A stretch of 64,000 bases of DNA from positions 1,116,001 through 1,180,000 of the forward strand of contig QXJR01000006.1 in the NCBI GenBank assembly GCA_020975725.1. The letters run 5' to 3'. Shown here piece by piece: positions 46,684 to 57,015 of the stretch. The notes under the pieces are model-generated. The model was given only the letters and a program-made list of their open reading frames with translations, was not told the origin of the DNA and did no database searches. The translations under genes and the position numbers were made by a program. The DNA is from Picocystis sp. L7. Taxonomy: Eukaryota; Chlorophyta; Picocystophyceae; Picocystales; Picocystaceae. How positions within the stretch are numbered: position 1 is the stretch's first letter; every line of letters begins with the position of its first letter.

Positions 46684-46962
46684 TCAATTTGGAGAGAGAA
46701 TTGCACCAAAGTATCCTTGTGTGCACAAGGAAGCACCGCAAGTCCCAAACAAGCAATTTTCTAGTTTATCTATGTTGTAGGCAAGAGCTAGTTTCTTCTC
46801 AACAACAAGAGGCCTGATAACGGCCACATTCCGCTCATGATTTGCTTCCGTTTCAGAAACTAGCGGAAAATTCGAGGCCCCTAGCATAATATTGCGACAA
46901 GCATGGTACCAATGGTCAAAAAGTGATATAACCTCTTTCAGCGCCCATGGAGGCTCTTCCAA
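46684..46962 (-). CDS. Short unrecognised ORF
   Basis: 93 codons starting at an ATG, with protein-like composition in the first 75 (WALKEVISLFDHWYHACRNI, then LALAYNIDKLENCL). No domain recognised. It lies beside the plus-strand remnant at 46,990-47,165 and may be part of the same decayed element. Confidence 0.2.
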   Translation of the reverse strand: MEEPPWALKEVISLFDHWYHACRNIMLGASNFPLVSETEANHERNVAVIRPLVVEKKLALAYNIDKLENCLFGTCGASLCTQGYFGAILSPN

Positions 46963-46989
46963 CCAAGTGAGATTGGCCAGAAGAAAGCC

Positions 46990-47165
46990 CGTGAGCGCTT
47001 GAAACGCTGCAAAAAGTTCATGCTAGCTTTCCAAGAAAAAGAGCCCCGGAATGCTTGGAAAGAGGATGGGACATTTGAGGAGTACGAGGCAATGTTTGAC
47101 GCAATCAAGGGCCAATTCTAGTTCAATGCAAAGACCAATTTGAAGTGGCGTTATGGTGAACTATC
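46990..47165 (+). pseudogene. Decayed coding remnant, unrecognised family (copy 2)
   Basis: The plus frame reads KKARERLKRCKKFMLAFQEK, then DGTFEEYEAMFDAIKGQF, a stop, then KTNLKWRYGEL. It aligns with copy 1 near 15,690-15,840 (GVTFEEVEKLFDSIEPAF, then TKAGHKHRYGEL). The stop shows it is a relic. Confidence 0.45.
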
Positions 47166-47620
47166 GTGGAAAAAATCTTGGGTTTGAAATACAAGAATGA
47201 GCGGTCTTCATGACGATCGCTCTACCCCTTCCTCTTCCTTGCATTTCGTAATCTCCATTCCATGGGTTATGTTTTGTCAATAGGCACGTCTCGAAAGACA
47301 ATGAGTGTATCTTTGGTGCCTTGAATCTCCACAATTTTGTTCGATTTCCTATTCTTGGGCGCCACCTTCCTCCCGTCTCGAAATCTCTCTCTCCTAGCAA
47401 CACCCATTCTATGATCATCCCGCACGTGGGCGACCGATGTGTTGCTTGCATTGCAACCGGCGACACAAAAGGACGCATTTCGTCCCATTGTTCGAGTACC
47501 GCATGACCGGTCAAGTTGAACTAGTGCACCCTAGCACTTACAAGGACAAAAACGGTGCTTTTACCGGAATCCTACGTCCTTTCCGAAGGGGGTGAGGACC
47601 CCGTTCGAATCGAAGGGATG
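47166..47620. other. Intergenic, no gene recognised
   Basis: A minus-strand frame at 47,267-47,488 contains a plausible strand-rich segment (NKIVEIQGTKDTLIVFRDVP) but no known domain. The last five bases, GGATG, are the left target duplication of the Copia dimer. Confidence 0.3.
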
Positions 47621-48065
47621 TGTTGTAGGATGTGATCAGGATCCCACTGGTGGATTGGTCTTGATTGTTTGGGGGCTGGCAGTTGTCGTTCTCAGGCAAG
47701 GGTAGGCTGGCGGTCGCGTTCCGTCCAGGCTCTTTCTAGTAGTCGTGGATGAGTTGCGCTGGTGGTGGAGCAGGTTGATTCGTGGAGAATGCAAAAACTG
47801 TTTTACAGGTAGGCTCGCGAGCGCTTATATAGTGCGCTCCAGCGAGGTTCACGATGTCACGTGTCATGGAGTCTTCCGCTGACTGTTGGTTCGCAGCGTC
47901 GTCTTTGAGGTGCCTCATATTGTCAGTATGGGGGCACCTGTTGTCCTTCGTTCGTTGGAGCTTCCGTTTCGACTTGCTGGGTGTTCGTGTTTTGGCGGGT
48001 CCCCGATCATTCTCGTGGTCCTTGTACTAGGCTGAAACCCTAGTTCAGAGGGGTTCCTTCCAACA
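47621..48065 (-). repeat. Copia B LTR 1 (outer 3' LTR)
   Basis: 445 bp, TG...CA, preceded in element orientation by the purine tract GAGTGGGAG. A TATATAAG box on the minus strand lies at 47,824-47,831. Confidence 0.93.
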
Positions 48066-51000
48066 CTCCCACTCAGCCTTGTACAAGTATATGTCATTCC
48101 AAGGTTCTTGATACATTGATTCAATTTTTCTCTTGGTACTTGCTTCGTCAGGTATTCTGCCCACATGTGTTCTGTCGGACAGTAGGTAAGTTTTACTTCG
48201 CTTCTCATGGCACGTTCTCTGATGAAGTGATGCTGTACATCGATGTGTTTGGCTTTAGTTACTGACTGTGGGTTCTTCAAAAGTCTGAGTGTTGCCTGGT
48301 TATCTATGTTCACTGTTACGTTCACCTTCTTTGTTGACAGCAGCTGGTGTATAAAGTTTCTGATCCAAAGTCCTTCTTTGATAGCAGCAGCAGCGGCTTG
48401 GTATTCGGCTTCAGTGGTTGAGGTGGCTATGGTTGGTTGTAGTTTACTCTGCCATGCCACTAGTGCTCCCATTACTATTACTGCATATCCGGTTCTTGAT
48501 CTGCGATTGTCTCTGTCGCCTGCATAGTCTGCATCACTGTATATGGTTACATTTAGTTCCTCCATTGGATCTTCTTTGGTAGCTGTGTACTGGAGTGTCA
48601 ATGCTTCGGTTCCTTTCATGTATTTGAGTGTTCCTCGTAGAGCTTTCCAGTGACTCTTCTTTGGGCAGTTGTTGTACCTGGCCAGCGCTGAGGCGGCGTG
48701 TGTGATATCCGGTCTTGTGTTTCCGCTCAGGTACTGCAGCTGTCCTATGATCTTCTGGTAGTTGCAGTGGTCAATTGTTTCTTCTTCTTCGTCATTCTTC
48801 AGTGGTACTGACAGTGGTGTTTTGTTTGCTTTGCAGTCTGTCACTCTGTGTTCTGTCAGGTACTCTCTGATCTTGTTGATCTGGTTCCGTTCTAGTGTTC
48901 TTTTGGTCCTTCCTCTGTGGATTGTAATTCCTAGGAATGTCTTGGCTTCTCCCATGTCAGTTACTTTATAGGTCTTCTTAATTGCAGTTTTGACTTGTTG
49001 GATTGTTTCTATGTTTTTGCTTGCGATGAGTATATCATCCACGTAAAAGCATAGATAGCATTCGTCTTCATTGGTGTTGCATCTTAGAACGCTTTGGTCC
49101 ACTTCTATGCATCTGAATTTCAGTTTCTTCAGTGTGGCCGTGAGTTCATGGTTCCAGGCTCTGGGTGCCTGCTTCAATCCGTATAGGCTTCGGTTCAGCT
49201 TCAACACTTGCTCCTCACTTCCTCCTTTCATTCCTGCTGGTGTTTTGAGGTATACTTCTTCTTCTAGGTGAGCGTTTAGGAATGCTGTTTCTACGTCCAT
49301 TTGATGCAGGTGCAGATCCAGTTGATTTACTGCTGCAAGAAAGATTCGTAGTCCTGTCTTGCTAACTACTGAGGCATAGATTTCTTCGTAGTCAGTTCCA
49401 GGCCTTTGGTGGCATCCTAGTGCCACTAGTCTAGCTTTGTATTTGGTAATGTTGTTCAGGTTGTCTCTTTTAATCTTGAAGATCCATTTCGACCCCAGTG
49501 CTTTTTTACCTTTTGGCAGGTCAGCTACTTCCCAGGTTCTCATTTTTGACAATGATTCAAGTTCGCTGTTTATGGCTTCTGTCCATAGGTCTCTGTCTGG
49601 GCGTTTCATTGCTCGTTGGTAGCCATCAAATTTGTCCGGTAAGTCTACTGCTCCATAAGCTGTAGCTGTTGTTAGTCTCCTTGGTCTCAGATTGTATGTG
49701 CTGACAATTTTTTGATCCTCTTCTTTAGGTTCAGTTTCCTCACAGGTTTCATTATCAGTACATTCTTCTTCAGATGATTCAGTGTCTTCCTCCCACTGAT
49801 CTGGCTCATCTTTCAGATGTTGGGTTTCTTCTCCGAGCTCCTTTTCAGGTACTGGTCTGGTATAGACTCCCATCTGGTCTTCGATGAATCTCACGTTTCT
49901 GCTGGTCACCATTCTGTCTGGTAGCAGTATCCGGTAAGTGGTTGAGTTTTCGTACCCTATGAATATGCCTTTCTCACTTCTTGGTTCGAATTTGCCAATT
50001 TGCTTTGCTGCAAGCTTCAGCACCCATGCCTCACATCCAAATACCTTCAAGTGTTTGATGGAGGGGGTTACTCCAGTGAGGAGCTCAAGGGGCGATTGGG
50101 TCCTCGTCCCTTGTGCTGGGGGTAGTCTGTTTCTAATATGTGAGTAAGCTCTCACGGCTTCTCCCCAGTATTTTTTCGGTAAGTTTGTGGAGTTTAGCAT
50201 GCTGCTTGCATGCTCTCGTATGTCCCTGTGCAGCCTTTCTGCATCGTTCTGCTGTGGTGCGTAGCCTGCGGTTCGTTCGTGTTCGATTCCTCGTTGTGAC
50301 AGGAAGTCTCTGAGTTTTCGCCCAGAGAACTCCTGTCCTTGGTCAGTTCTGATGGCCCTTACTCTTCTGCTGGGTTTGGTTTTCCTTTCTAATGTGTTTA
50401 TGGCTATTCTGGCATACTTTCCGGCTTCTCCTTTTTCTTCCATCAGGTAGGTCATGGATACTTTGGTTGAGTGGTCCAGTACTGACAAGTAGTATTTGTG
50501 TCCTACTGGAGTGGTTGGGTATATTGGACCAACCACGTCCATGTATAGCAGGTCCAGTGGTTCATAGTCATATGCCTTGGGTTGAAATTTCCGTGCTGAC
50601 TGCTTGTTTTCTATGCATGTCTTACAGGTTTCCTTCAATTGGTATGGTATTTTTAGTTTCCGAGCTCTGTCTTGGTGCACGTGTCCCAGCCTCTGATGCC
50701 ATATTTTTGCTGTGGCTTGTAGGCAATAATTCTTGTTCTCATTCAACTTGGCTTCCAGTTTCATGTGATTATGCCAGATCGTGCACACTCCCTGCTTGAA
50801 GCGTACAGTTGCTCCTTTGGCCACCATGCAGTTGACTGACAGTAAGTTCGTTGCTAGTCCAGGTATGTACAGGACGTTTTCAAGATGCACCGACGGTGCT
50901 GATTCATGTTTTAGGGTAAGTTTTGCTGTTCCCTTGCAAGCTGCAGTCAGCGTGTTCCCGTCTGCAATCTCAATTTCTGTTTCGAAAGGTTCTATTGTAT

Positions 51001-51871
51001 TGACATCTAGGTACTCTTTCGTACCAGTCATATGCCAGCTTGCACCTAAGTCAATCACCCAGGTCTGGTCATTTGTTGTTTCAAGCTTGGCTCCTCCAGC
51101 CATCAGTGCCATTGCTTTCTCGAATGGTTTGGAATGTGTTTTCTCTCCTCCCTTCCGGTTCCTTGGTGGATAGTCTGCTCTGAATTTGTAGCAGTTTTGC
51201 ACTGTGTGTCCAGTTTTCTGGCAGTATTGGCACACTGGTTTTTCAGATTCTGATTTCTTCTTTTCTTGGGTCAGATATGCGTTGCCTTTCTTTATGTAGG
51301 CTTCCTCGTATGTCAGGGACTCTCTCACCTTGGCCATGGTGAGCTTGTTGTGGTAGTGTTTTAGTACCACGGTAACGGTGTGGTAATTTGCAGGCAGTCC
51401 TTCAAGGACTATGTGTGCCACCTCTTCTTCAGTCAGGTCCACGTTCACCTGTCTCAGTTCGTCCACTGTTTGCACGATGGAGTTCATGTACTGGTCAATT
51501 GTCTGGTCATGATGTTTTCTCGTTCGGTTGAGTTTTTGCCTGAGTTCTGTCTCTCTTTGTTGACCAGTTTGCTGATACAAATCCTTCAGGACCGTCCAGA
51601 CCTCATTGGCAGTTTCACATCTAGTGACATGCCCACTGTACTCCGAGTTTACGCAGTTGATTATCAGGCACCTTGCCCGGTGCATCGTCTCATAATAGAC
51701 TTTGTCTTCCAACTTCACTTCACCACTCTCATCTCTCTTGAAGTTTCTGCCTACAACAGTCATTTCCCACAAGTTGTGAATTCTGAGGTAGTTTTCCATC
51801 CTCAGAAACCATTGTCTCCAATTTGTACCGTTTAGCTCAGGCACAGCGGATGTTCCTGCTGGGTCAGTCAT
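47915..51871 (-). CDS. Copia B Gag-Pol polyprotein, copy 1
   Basis: One continuous 1,318-residue frame that looks whole. Order: UBN2-like Gag (residues about 1-200), zinc knuckle CQYCQKTGHTVQNC (about 213-226), protease WVIDLGASWHMTG (about 273-285), integrase zinc finger HQRLGHVHQDRARKLKIPYQ to CKTCIENKQ (about 395-425) and core DVVGPIYPTTPVG then RAIRTDQGQEFSG, reverse transcriptase ending in CFYVDDILIASK, RNase H SDADYAGDRDNRRSRTGYAV. The C-terminus extends into the LTR. Single-frame Gag-Pol is usual for Copia. Copy 2 differs by one visible residue. Confidence 0.93.
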   Translation of the reverse strand: MTDPAGTSAVPELNGTNWRQWFLRMENYLRIHNLWEMTVVGRNFKRDESGEVKLEDKVYYETMHRARCLIINCVNSEYSGHVTRCETANEVWTVLKDLYQQTGQQRETELRQKLNRTRKHHDQTIDQYMNSIVQTVDELRQVNVDLTEEEVAHIVLEGLPANYHTVTVVLKHYHNKLTMAKVRESLTYEEAYIKKGNAYLTQEKKKSESEKPVCQYCQKTGHTVQNCYKFRADYPPRNRKGGEKTHSKPFEKAMALMAGGAKLETTNDQTWVIDLGASWHMTGTKEYLDVNTIEPFETEIEIADGNTLTAACKGTAKLTLKHESAPSVHLENVLYIPGLATNLLSVNCMVAKGATVRFKQGVCTIWHNHMKLEAKLNENKNYCLQATAKIWHQRLGHVHQDRARKLKIPYQLKETCKTCIENKQSARKFQPKAYDYEPLDLLYMDVVGPIYPTTPVGHKYYLSVLDHSTKVSMTYLMEEKGEAGKYARIAINTLERKTKPSRRVRAIRTDQGQEFSGRKLRDFLSQRGIEHERTAGYAPQQNDAERLHRDIREHASSMLNSTNLPKKYWGEAVRAYSHIRNRLPPAQGTRTQSPLELLTGVTPSIKHLKVFGCEAWVLKLAAKQIGKFEPRSEKGIFIGYENSTTYRILLPDRMVTSRNVRFIEDQMGVYTRPVPEKELGEETQHLKDEPDQWEEDTESSEEECTDNETCEETEPKEEDQKIVSTYNLRPRRLTTATAYGAVDLPDKFDGYQRAMKRPDRDLWTEAINSELESLSKMRTWEVADLPKGKKALGSKWIFKIKRDNLNNITKYKARLVALGCHQRPGTDYEEIYASVVSKTGLRIFLAAVNQLDLHLHQMDVETAFLNAHLEEEVYLKTPAGMKGGSEEQVLKLNRSLYGLKQAPRAWNHELTATLKKLKFRCIEVDQSVLRCNTNEDECYLCFYVDDILIASKNIETIQQVKTAIKKTYKVTDMGEAKTFLGITIHRGRTKRTLERNQINKIREYLTEHRVTDCKANKTPLSVPLKNDEEEETIDHCNYQKIIGQLQYLSGNTRPDITHAASALARYNNCPKKSHWKALRGTLKYMKGTEALTLQYTATKEDPMEELNVTIYSDADYAGDRDNRRSRTGYAVIVMGALVAWQSKLQPTIATSTTEAEYQAAAAAIKEGLWIRNFIHQLLSTKKVNVTVNIDNQATLRLLKNPQSVTKAKHIDVQHHFIRERAMRSEVKLTYCPTEHMWAEYLTKQVPREKLNQCIKNLGMTYTCTRLSGSVGRNPSELGFQPSTRTTRMIGDPPKHEHPASRNGSSNERRTTGAPILTI

Positions 51872-51898
51872 GATGATTGCGGTACAAGGCTCTTAACC

Positions 51899-52343
51899 TG
51901 TTGTAGGATGTGATCAGGATCCCACTGGTGGATTGGTCTTGATTGTTTGGGGGCTGGCAGTTGTCGTTCTCAGGCAAGGGTAGGCTGGCGGTCGCGTTCC
52001 GTCCAGGCTCTTTCTAGTAGTCGTGGATGAGTTGCGCTGGTGGTGGAGCAGGTTGATTCGTGGAGAATGCAAAAACTGTTTTACAGGTAGGCTCGCGAGC
52101 GCTTATATAGTGCGCTCCAGCGAGGTTCACGATGTCACGTGTCATGGAGTCTTCCGCTGACTGTTGGTTCGCAGCGTCGTCTTTGAGGTGCCTCATATTG
52201 TCAGTATGGGGGCACCTGTTGTCCTTCGTTCGTTGGAGCTTCCGTTTCGACTTGCTGGGTGTTCGTGTTTTGGCGGGTCCCCGATCATTCTCGTGGTCCT
52301 TGTACTAGGCTGAAACCCTAGTTCAGAGGGGTTCCTTCCAACA
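51899..52343 (-). repeat. Copia B LTR 2 (shared middle LTR)
   Basis: 445 bp, apparently identical to LTR 1. It serves as 5' LTR of the left unit and 3' LTR of the right unit. TATA box at 52,102-52,109 (minus). No target duplication flanks it. The primer-binding motif CAAGGCTCTTAACC abuts it at 51,885-51,898. Confidence 0.93.
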
Positions 52344-55300
52344 CTCCCACTCAGCCTTGTACAAGTATATGTCATTCCAAGGTTCTTGATACATTGATTC
52401 AATTTTTCTCTTGGTACTTGCTTCGTCAGGTATTCTGCCCACATGTGTTCTGTCGGACAGTAGGTAAGTTTTACTTCGCTTCTCATGGCACGTTCTCTGA
52501 TGAAGTGATGCTGTACATCGATGTGTTTGGCTTTAGTTACTGACTGTGGGTTCTTCAAAAGTCTGAGTGTTGCCTGGTTATCTATGTTCACTGTTACGTT
52601 CACCTTCTTTGTTGACAGCAGCTGGTGTATAAAGTTTCTGATCCAAAGTCCTTCTTTGATAGCAGCAGCAGCGGCTTGGTATTCGGCTTCAGTGGTTGAG
52701 GTGGCTATGGTTGGTTGTAGTTTACTCTGCCATGCCACTAGTGCTCCCATTACTATTACTGCATATCCGGTTCTTGATCTGCGATTGTCTCTGTCGCCTG
52801 CATAGTCTGCATCACTGTATATGGTTACATTTAGTTCCTCCATTGGATCTTCTTTGGTAGCTGTGTACTGGAGTGTCAATGCTTCGGTTCCTTTCATGTA
52901 TTTGAGTGTTCCTCGTAGAGCTTTCCAGTGACTCTTCTTTGGGCAGTTGTTGTACCTGGCCAGCGCTGAGGCGGCGTGTGTGATATCCGGTCTTGTGTTT
53001 CCGCTCAGGTACTGCAGCTGTCCTATGATCTTCTGGTAGTTGCAGTGGTCAATTGTTTCTTCTTCTTCGTCATTCTTCAGTGGTACTGACAGTGGTGTTT
53101 TGTTTGCTTTGCAGTCTGTCACTCTGTGTTCTGTCAGGTACTCTCTGATCTTGTTGATCTGGTTCCGTTCTAGTGTTCTTTTGGTCCTTCCTCTGTGGAT
53201 TGTAATTCCTAGGAATGTCTTGGCTTCTCCCATGTCAGTTACTTTATAGGTCTTCTTAATTGCAGTTTTGACTTGTTGGATTGTTTCTATGTTTTTGCTT
53301 GCGATGAGTATATCATCCACGTAAAAGCATAGATAGCATTCGTCTTCATTGGTGTTGCATCTTAGAACGCTTTGGTCCACTTCTATGCATCTGAATTTCA
53401 GTTTCTTCAGTGTGGCCGTGAGTTCATGGTTCCAGGCTCTGGGTGCCTGCTTCAATCCGTATAGGCTTCGGTTCAGCTTCAACACTTGCTCCTCACTTCC
53501 TCCTTTCATTCCTGCTGGTGTTTTGAGGTATACTTCTTCTTCTAGGTGAGCGTTTAGGAATGCTGTTTCTACGTCCATTTGATGCAGGTGCAGATCCAGT
53601 TGATTTACTGCTGCAAGAAAGATTCGTAGTCCTGTCTTGCTAACTACTGAGGCATAGATTTCTTCGTAGTCAGTTCCAGGCCTTTGGTGGCATCCTAGTG
53701 CCACTAGTCTAGCTTTGTATTTGGTAATGTTGTTCAGGTTGTCTCTTTTAATCTTGAAGATCCATTTCGACCCCAGTGCTTTTTTACCTTTTGGCAGGTC
53801 AGCTACTTCCCAGGTTCTCATTTTTGACAATGATTCAAGTTCGCTGTTTATGGCTTCTGTCCATAGGTCTCTGTCTGGGCGTTTCATTGCTCGTTGGTAG
53901 CCATCAAATTTGTCCGGTAAGTCTACTGCTCCATAAGCTGTAGCTGTTGTTAGTCTCCTTGGTCTCAGATTGTATGTGCTGACAATTTTTTGATCCTCTT
54001 CTTTAGGTTCAGTTTCCTCACAGGTTTCATTATCAGTACATTCTTCTTCAGATGATTCAGTGTCTTCCTCCCACTGATCTGGCTCATCTTTCAGATGTTG
54101 GGTTTCTTCTCCGAGCTCCTTTTCAGGTACTGGTCTGGTATAGACTCCCATCTGGTCTTCGATGAATCTCACGTTTCTGCTGGTCACCATTCTGTCTGGT
54201 AGCAGTATCCGGTAAGTGGTTGAGTTTTCGTACCCTATGAATATGCCTTTCTCACTTCTTGGTTCGAATTTGCCAATTTGCTTTGCTGCAAGCTTCAGCA
54301 CCCATGCCTCACATCCAAATACCTTCAAGTGTTTGATGGAGGGGGTTACTCCAGTGAGGAGCTCAAGGGGCGATTGGGTCCTCGTCCCTTGTGCTGGGGG
54401 TAGTCTGTTTCTAATATGTGAGTAAGCTCTCACGGCTTCTCCCCAGTATTTTTTCGGTAAGTTTGTGGAGTTTAGCATGCTGCTTGCATGCTCTCGTATG
54501 TCCCTGTGCAGCCTTTCTGCATCGTTCTGCTGTGGTGCGTAGCCTGCGGTTCGTTCGTGTTCGATTCCTCGTTGTGACAGGAAGTCTCTGAGTTTTCGCC
54601 CAGAGAACTCCTGTCCTTGGTCAGTTCTGATGGCCCTTACTCTTCTGCTGGGTTTGGTTTTCCTTTCTAATGTGTTTATGGCTATTCTGGCATACTTTCC
54701 GGCTTCTCCTTTTTCTTCCATCAGGTAGGTCATGGATACTTTGGTTGAGTGGTCCAGTACTGACAAGTAGTATTTGTGTCCTACTGGAGTGGTTGGGTAT
54801 ATTGGACCAACCACGTCCATGTATAGCAGGTCCAGTGGTTCATAGTCATATGCCTTGGGTTGAAATTTCCGTGCTGACTGCTTGTTTTCTATGCATGTCT
54901 TACAGGTTTCCTTCAATTGGTATGGTATTTTTAGTTTCCGAGCTCTGTCTTGGTGCACGTGTCCCAGCCTCTGATGCCATATTTTTGCTGTGGCTTGTAG
55001 GCAATAATTCTTGTTCTCATTCAACTTGGCTTCCAGTTTCATGTGATTATGCCAGATCGTGCACACTCCCTGCTTGAAGCGTACAGTTGCTCCTTTGGCC
55101 ACCATGCAGTTGACTGACAGTAAGTTCGTTGCTAGTCCAGGTATGTACAGGACGTTTTCAAGATGCACCGACGGTGCTGATTCATGTTTTAGGGTAAGTT
55201 TTGCTGTTCCCTTGCAAGCTGCAGTCAGCGTGTTCCCGTCTGCAATCTCAATTTCTGTTTCGAAAGGTTCTATTGTATTGACATCTAGGTACTCTTTCGT

Positions 55301-56149
55301 ACCAGTCATATGCCAGCTTGCACCTAAGTCAATCACCCAGGTCTGGTCATTTGTTGTTTCAAGCTTGGCTCCTCCAGCCATCAGTGCCATTGCTTTCTCG
55401 AATGGTTTGGAATGTGTTTTCTTTCCTCCCTTCCGGTTCCTTGGTGGATAGTCTGCTCTGAATTTGTAGCAGTTTTGCACTGTGTGTCCAGTTTTCTGGC
55501 AGTATTGGCACACTGGTTTTTCAGATTCTGATTTCTTCTTTTCTTGGGTCAGATATGCGTTGCCTTTCTTTATGTAGGCTTCCTCGTATGTCAGGGACTC
55601 TCTCACCTTGGCCATGGTGAGCTTGTTGTGGTAGTGTTTTAGTACCACGGTAACGGTGTGGTAATTTGCAGGCAGTCCTTCAAGGACTATGTGTGCCACC
55701 TCTTCTTCAGTCAGGTCCACGTTCACCTGTCTCAGTTCGTCCACTGTTTGCACGATGGAGTTCATGTACTGGTCAATTGTCTGGTCATGATGTTTTCTCG
55801 TTCGGTTGAGTTTTTGCCTGAGTTCTGTCTCTCTTTGTTGACCAGTTTGCTGATACAAATCCTTCAGGACCGTCCAGACCTCATTGGCAGTTTCACATCT
55901 AGTGACATGCCCACTGTACTCCGAGTTTACGCAGTTGATTATCAGGCACCTTGCCCGGTGCATCGTCTCATAATAGACTTTGTCTTCCAACTTCACTTCA
56001 CCACTCTCATCTCTCTTGAAGTTTCTGCCTACAACAGTCATTTCCCACAAGTTGTGAATTCTGAGGTAGTTTTCCATCCTCAGAAACCATTGTCTCCAAT
56101 TTGTACCGTTTAGCTCAGGCACAGCGGATGTTCCTGCTGGGTCAGTCAT
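52193..56149 (-). CDS. Copia B Gag-Pol polyprotein, copy 2
   Basis: A second 1,318-residue frame with the same domain order as the copy at 47,915-51,871, identical except for one residue just after the Gag zinc knuckle (Glu versus Lys). It looks whole. Confidence 0.93.
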   Translation of the reverse strand: MTDPAGTSAVPELNGTNWRQWFLRMENYLRIHNLWEMTVVGRNFKRDESGEVKLEDKVYYETMHRARCLIINCVNSEYSGHVTRCETANEVWTVLKDLYQQTGQQRETELRQKLNRTRKHHDQTIDQYMNSIVQTVDELRQVNVDLTEEEVAHIVLEGLPANYHTVTVVLKHYHNKLTMAKVRESLTYEEAYIKKGNAYLTQEKKKSESEKPVCQYCQKTGHTVQNCYKFRADYPPRNRKGGKKTHSKPFEKAMALMAGGAKLETTNDQTWVIDLGASWHMTGTKEYLDVNTIEPFETEIEIADGNTLTAACKGTAKLTLKHESAPSVHLENVLYIPGLATNLLSVNCMVAKGATVRFKQGVCTIWHNHMKLEAKLNENKNYCLQATAKIWHQRLGHVHQDRARKLKIPYQLKETCKTCIENKQSARKFQPKAYDYEPLDLLYMDVVGPIYPTTPVGHKYYLSVLDHSTKVSMTYLMEEKGEAGKYARIAINTLERKTKPSRRVRAIRTDQGQEFSGRKLRDFLSQRGIEHERTAGYAPQQNDAERLHRDIREHASSMLNSTNLPKKYWGEAVRAYSHIRNRLPPAQGTRTQSPLELLTGVTPSIKHLKVFGCEAWVLKLAAKQIGKFEPRSEKGIFIGYENSTTYRILLPDRMVTSRNVRFIEDQMGVYTRPVPEKELGEETQHLKDEPDQWEEDTESSEEECTDNETCEETEPKEEDQKIVSTYNLRPRRLTTATAYGAVDLPDKFDGYQRAMKRPDRDLWTEAINSELESLSKMRTWEVADLPKGKKALGSKWIFKIKRDNLNNITKYKARLVALGCHQRPGTDYEEIYASVVSKTGLRIFLAAVNQLDLHLHQMDVETAFLNAHLEEEVYLKTPAGMKGGSEEQVLKLNRSLYGLKQAPRAWNHELTATLKKLKFRCIEVDQSVLRCNTNEDECYLCFYVDDILIASKNIETIQQVKTAIKKTYKVTDMGEAKTFLGITIHRGRTKRTLERNQINKIREYLTEHRVTDCKANKTPLSVPLKNDEEEETIDHCNYQKIIGQLQYLSGNTRPDITHAASALARYNNCPKKSHWKALRGTLKYMKGTEALTLQYTATKEDPMEELNVTIYSDADYAGDRDNRRSRTGYAVIVMGALVAWQSKLQPTIATSTTEAEYQAAAAAIKEGLWIRNFIHQLLSTKKVNVTVNIDNQATLRLLKNPQSVTKAKHIDVQHHFIRERAMRSEVKLTYCPTEHMWAEYLTKQVPREKLNQCIKNLGMTYTCTRLSGSVGRNPSELGFQPSTRTTRMIGDPPKHEHPASRNGSSNERRTTGAPILTI

Positions 56150-56176
56150 GATGATTGCGGTACAAGGCTCTTAACC

Positions 56177-56621
56177 TGTTGTAGGATGTGATCAGGATCC
56201 CACTGGTGGATTGGTCTTGATTGTTTGGGGGCTGGCAGTTGTCGTTCTCAGGCAAGGGTAGGCTGGCGGTCGCGTTCCGTCCAGGCTCTTTCTAGTAGTC
56301 GTGGATGAGTTGCGCTGGTGGTGGAGCAGGTTGATTCGTGGAGAATGCAAAAACTGTTTTACAGGTAGGCTCGCGAGCGCTTATATAGTGCGCTCCAGCG
56401 AGGTTCACGATGTCACGTGTCATGGAGTCTTCCGCTGACTGTTGGTCCGCAGCGTCGTCTTCGAGGTGCCTCATAGTGTCAGTATGGGGGCATCTGTTGT
56501 CCTTCGTTCGTTGGAGCTTCCGTTTCGACTTGCTGGGTGTTCGTGTTTTGGCGGGTCCCCGATCATTCTCGTGGTCCTTGTACTAGGCTGAAACCCTAGT
56601 TCAGAGGGGTTCCTTCCAACA
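56177..56621 (-). repeat. Copia B LTR 3 (outer 5' LTR)
   Basis: 445 bp, differs from LTRs 1 and 2 at about four positions, all within a short span near 56,446-56,492. TATA box at 56,380-56,387 (minus). Primer-binding motif at 56,163-56,176. Confidence 0.93.
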
Positions 56622-57015
56622 GGATGGTCCAGTAAAGGCCCGGGATAGACTTGGATTTGCTCGGGGGTGGTACCGGGGTGGTAATTTCCGGTGAAGAAGG
56701 GTTCCAGGCGACCCGGATCCCGAATGGGGGGAGAAAGGGAGGGGTTGAAAGGGACGAACCCGTCGGTTGTCCGGGTCGACCATCGGGTACGTCCCGGTTC
56801 GAAGGAGAGGGAAAGGGAGGGCGCAACCCGACGGATGCATGCCGTGGCGGACGGCGTGGCGCACGAGGACGTCGAAGGGACGAGGAGGAGCGGAACGCAC
56901 GAGGATCGGGAGAGAGAAAGGTGAGGGGAACATCAGAGCCGTGCACGTCCAAAGGACCAAGGTAGGAACGAAGACGAACGAGAAGAAGAAGGAGGAGGAA
57001 AATACCCACGATACC
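56622..57015 (+). promoter_or_regulatory. Upstream region of the PRPP synthetase gene
   Basis: 394 bp between the Copia LTR and the chosen ATG. It begins with the second GGATG and a weak match to the hairpin repeat family (GGGGTGGTAATTTCCGG near 56,674-56,690). The synthetase frame is open upstream to about 56,767 with an in-frame ATG at 56,839, so an Arg-rich N-terminal extension or transit peptide is possible. No TATA box was found. Confidence 0.35.

Larger units (their letters stand above)
47621..56621 (-). mobile_element. Ty1/Copia retrotransposon B: tandem dimer with three LTRs
   Basis: Three 445-bp LTRs starting TGTTGTAGG and ending CCTTCCAACA alternate with two 3.83-kb internal regions, with a repeat period of 4,278 bp. 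The 5-bp duplication GGATG occurs only outside the outer LTRs (47,616-47,620 and 56,622-56,626), so the dimer behaves as one insertion. Both coding regions look whole. The first two LTRs appear identical and the third differs at about four positions, so the insertion is young. LTR-LTR unequal recombination would produce this structure; a collapsed or duplicated assembly is the alternative. Confidence 0.93.

Noticed and set aside
47736-47918. 60-codon frame repeated in each Copia B LTR
   Set aside because: It lies within the LTR over the TATA region and recurs only because the LTR does; no coding evidence.
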